Shown one piece after another: positions 62,057 to 64,000 of a stretch of 64,000 nucleotides of DNA (the first letter of the stretch is position 1; each line of letters begins with the position of its first letter). This DNA is from Ophiobolus disseminans. Taxonomy: Eukaryota; Ascomycota; Dothideomycetes; Pleosporales; Phaeosphaeriaceae. The position numbers were made by a program, and so were the translations under genes. The notes under the pieces were generated by a model. The model saw only the letters and a list, made by a program, of their open reading frames with translations. It was not told the origin of the DNA and did no database searches. The stretch spans positions 1,383,531 through 1,447,530 of the forward strand of contig MU006219.1 in assembly GCA_010093685.1 (NCBI GenBank). Reading direction: 5' to 3'.

Positions 62057-63937
62057 ATGGAAAGTAGCCTCGATCCCAAGGCATGGAGTGACGCAGAGTT
62101 TCTCCGCTGGGTGGACCTTCGGTCAGCCATCCACAACCGCGACCTTGATCTGTTGGAAAAGGTACTCCACGAAGGGCTAGATATCAACATGCAATGGCCC
62201 AGTTTCCACGAGAAACGTACTCTGATCATCGAGCGACGAGAACACTGGTACAACTTCGAGGTGAAGCGGTGCGGGTCACCACTACATGAAGCTGCATTGG
62301 TAGGCGATGTGGAAGTGGTGCAGTCACTTCTTCGCAGCGGTGCTGATATCAACGTTGCCAGTCTGGACGGCTCCACTGCATTACACGAGAGTGTTGCTGC
62401 ATCGAACAACGCGGTTACTTCACTTTTGATTGAGCATGGAATCAACGTCCATAATACCATCTTTACTGGATATCCACACGATGGCGACGTGAGCGCATTG
62501 CAGCTTGCATCAAGAAGAGCAGATGTTGGAACAACTGCATTGCTATTGACTAACGGTGCGCTACCAGACTCTAGGTCTGTGGACCACGCCTTGAATAATC
62601 ACGATTTCCATACATTGAGATTGTTGTTGGAGCATGGAGGTACAATTGATCCCACATCCAGTAGCACGAAAAACGCTATTGGCGAAGCCGAGTGGAAAGG
62701 TCAAAGAAAGATCTTGCAGTTTCTCAAGGAAGGCCCTCGCGCCACTCCAGCCTTCGTCCGCCTGAGCACAGACCAGACTGAGGAGATGATGAGCGAGTCT
62801 GAACGCCCACATGGAACGATCATCAGAAGCCTAAGGCAGGGCCTCGCCACGTGGTTGGAAAGTCCGATACCAACGACAGAACATTCTGAGGACAAGCTGT
62901 GCTGCATCTGCGAGAATGTTGGTACAACCTCGATGCCGGTACCTCAAGCAAAGTCGGGTTCCGTTAAACTTAACGCATGCCCACTGTGTCGCGTTATTCT
63001 TGACGAGAAGGTTTGGTCTAGACCGATTCACAGTGACTCGACGTACCCTCAGACCTTGGACGTCAAGTTTTCGAATCCTATAGAATTGGGCTACGATGAA
63101 GCCGTTAAGCGTTTCTTATGGATCGGACTCCCTGAAGGTACTGCAAGATGGAGGTGATCTTCATACAAAATAGAGTTAACCTGGTTTAGGTCAACTCGCT
63201 GAGATGTTGTCAAAGCTTCAACACTGTGACGACAGTGGCACGCAAAGCGAAAGCACCATGGCATTGGCTCGTGCTTGGCTTCTTGATTGCTTGACAAACC
63301 ATCGTCAATGCTCGGTGGGCGATTCTACTCTACCAAAACTACCCATGCGTGTAATAGATGTCGGTACACGCGACGAAGAGCCCAGCTTGGTACACACACA
63401 AGGCAGGCGAGGTAAATACTGTGCCTTGAGTTATTGTTGGGGACGCCATCCGTTCTTACGGACAACCAAGGCCACTTTAGCAGAACATCAAAAGCGCATT
63501 CCACTGGATGACTTCCCGCGAACTTTGAAGGACGCGATACTGATAAGTCGAAAGCTATGCATACCGTATATTTGGATTGATGCACTTTGTATCATCCAAG
63601 ACGATGCGAATGATTGGGCACACGAGTCAAAGGCCATGGCATCAATATATCGTAACGCCATCGTCACCATCATCGCGGCGAGTGCGAACGATACCACCGA
63701 AGGATGTTTCCAGACCAGAGCTAGAAACAGAGTCTGGCCTGTGAGAATACCCACCAAACTATCTAGAAAACAACGAAGATTGATGTACTCGTTGTCCCAA
63801 CGCCGGTGGAATCTTTCTAGCGACTTTTGGGGTGCATGTAGAAGGCCGCCAAGAGATCCTAGTGCTTCACAAGATGATCTCTTTGTGTATACAGACCATT
63901 TACAACGCGACAGGGGGCCTATAGATGACCGCGCATG
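62057..63937 (+). CDS. Ankyrin-repeat plus HET-domain protein, truncated at right edge
   Basis: Exons 62057-63137 and 63190-63937, with a 52-bp intron (GTACTG, branch TTAAC, acceptor TTTAG). Translation beyond 63937 would stop at once, but GTGAGT at 63938 is a strong donor exactly where the family continues with W-T-x-Q-E-R (here DDRAW), so the gene runs past the window. Residues about 75-200 hold ankyrin repeats (GSPLHEAALVGDVEVVQSLL, then STALHESVAASNNAVTSLLI). A Cys-rich linker follows (CCICENV, CPLCRVI). The HET domain starts YCALSYCWG, then PRTLKDAILISRKLCIPYIW and IDALCIIQDDANDW. HET proteins act in non-self recognition and cell death in fungi; a trigger for this one is unknown. Confidence 0.85.
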
Positions 63938-64000
63938 GTGAGTAACTTATGTGCAGCAACTGCGCACCCGACATTAACTGATTCTCATTCACAAAATCTA

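Noticed and set aside
63938..63941. Stop codon TGA at 63939-63941 as the true end of the HET gene
   Set aside because: It lies within a consensus GTGAGT donor, and HET proteins continue after this point with a conserved block.

Overview
The window looks like nuclear DNA of a filamentous ascomycete (Pezizomycotina, probably Dothideomycetes). Genes are 0.3-3 kb apart, most carry 1-4 introns of 40-65 bp with GTRNGT donors and CTRAC-like branch points, and the gene content is fungal: GH55 glucanase, PL3 pectate lyase, LAP1 peptidase, AzgA purine permease, a HET-domain protein, Pth11-like rhodopsin-domain protein and DUF7907-type secreted proteins. The class-level placement is an inference from family content only.

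Layout. 0-10 kb: 3' end of ribosomal protein L15, a DnaJ-domain protein, an ESAG3-like membrane glycosyltransferase with a long K/E tail, a small basic protein, and a C2H2 factor divergent from an 87-aa protein. 10-23 kb: secreted GH55 beta-1,3-glucanase, a CCCH zinc-finger protein, a RING-like protein, a GNAT, a vacuolar-type amino-acid transporter, an 8-TM orphan and small orphan genes. 23-30 kb: two tandem DUF7907-like secreted proteins, a secreted PI-PLC-like protein, a decaying F-box-like ORF and a cupin. 31-33.7 kb: a large dynamin/SLIP-GC-like GTPase broken by two frameshifts and two stops. 33.8-42 kb: Pth11-like receptor, leucine aminopeptidase, mitochondrial calcium uniporter, pectate lyase. 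41.6-45 kb is gene-poor. 45-56.4 kb is housekeeping: purine permease, RIB3, a PLP aminotransferase, the XMAP215/Stu2 microtubule polymerase divergent from LIS1/PAC1.

The most interesting locus is at about 57.0-58.6 kb. It has no usable open reading frame, but can be read as a chain of short exons (26-99 bp) separated by introns of about 150-185 bp, and each of six consecutive introns holds one box C/D snoRNA. Their D' guides match, at the exact +5 position, the targets of yeast snR78, snR77, snR76, snR75, snR74 and snR73, in the same order as the yeast snR78-72 polycistron. This appears to be an intronic, splicing-dependent version of that rRNA-methylation guide cluster in a non-coding host gene. 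The window closes with a 93-aa orphan, a conserved fungal protein of 630 aa and an ankyrin-HET gene that runs off the right edge.

Functionally the secreted enzymes (GH55, PL3, LAP1, PI-PLC, DUF7907) suit a plant-associated or saprotrophic fungus; they are scattered single genes rather than a cluster. No tRNA, rRNA, transposon or CRISPR array was seen. All splice sites were read by eye and checked for frame; none has transcript support here.
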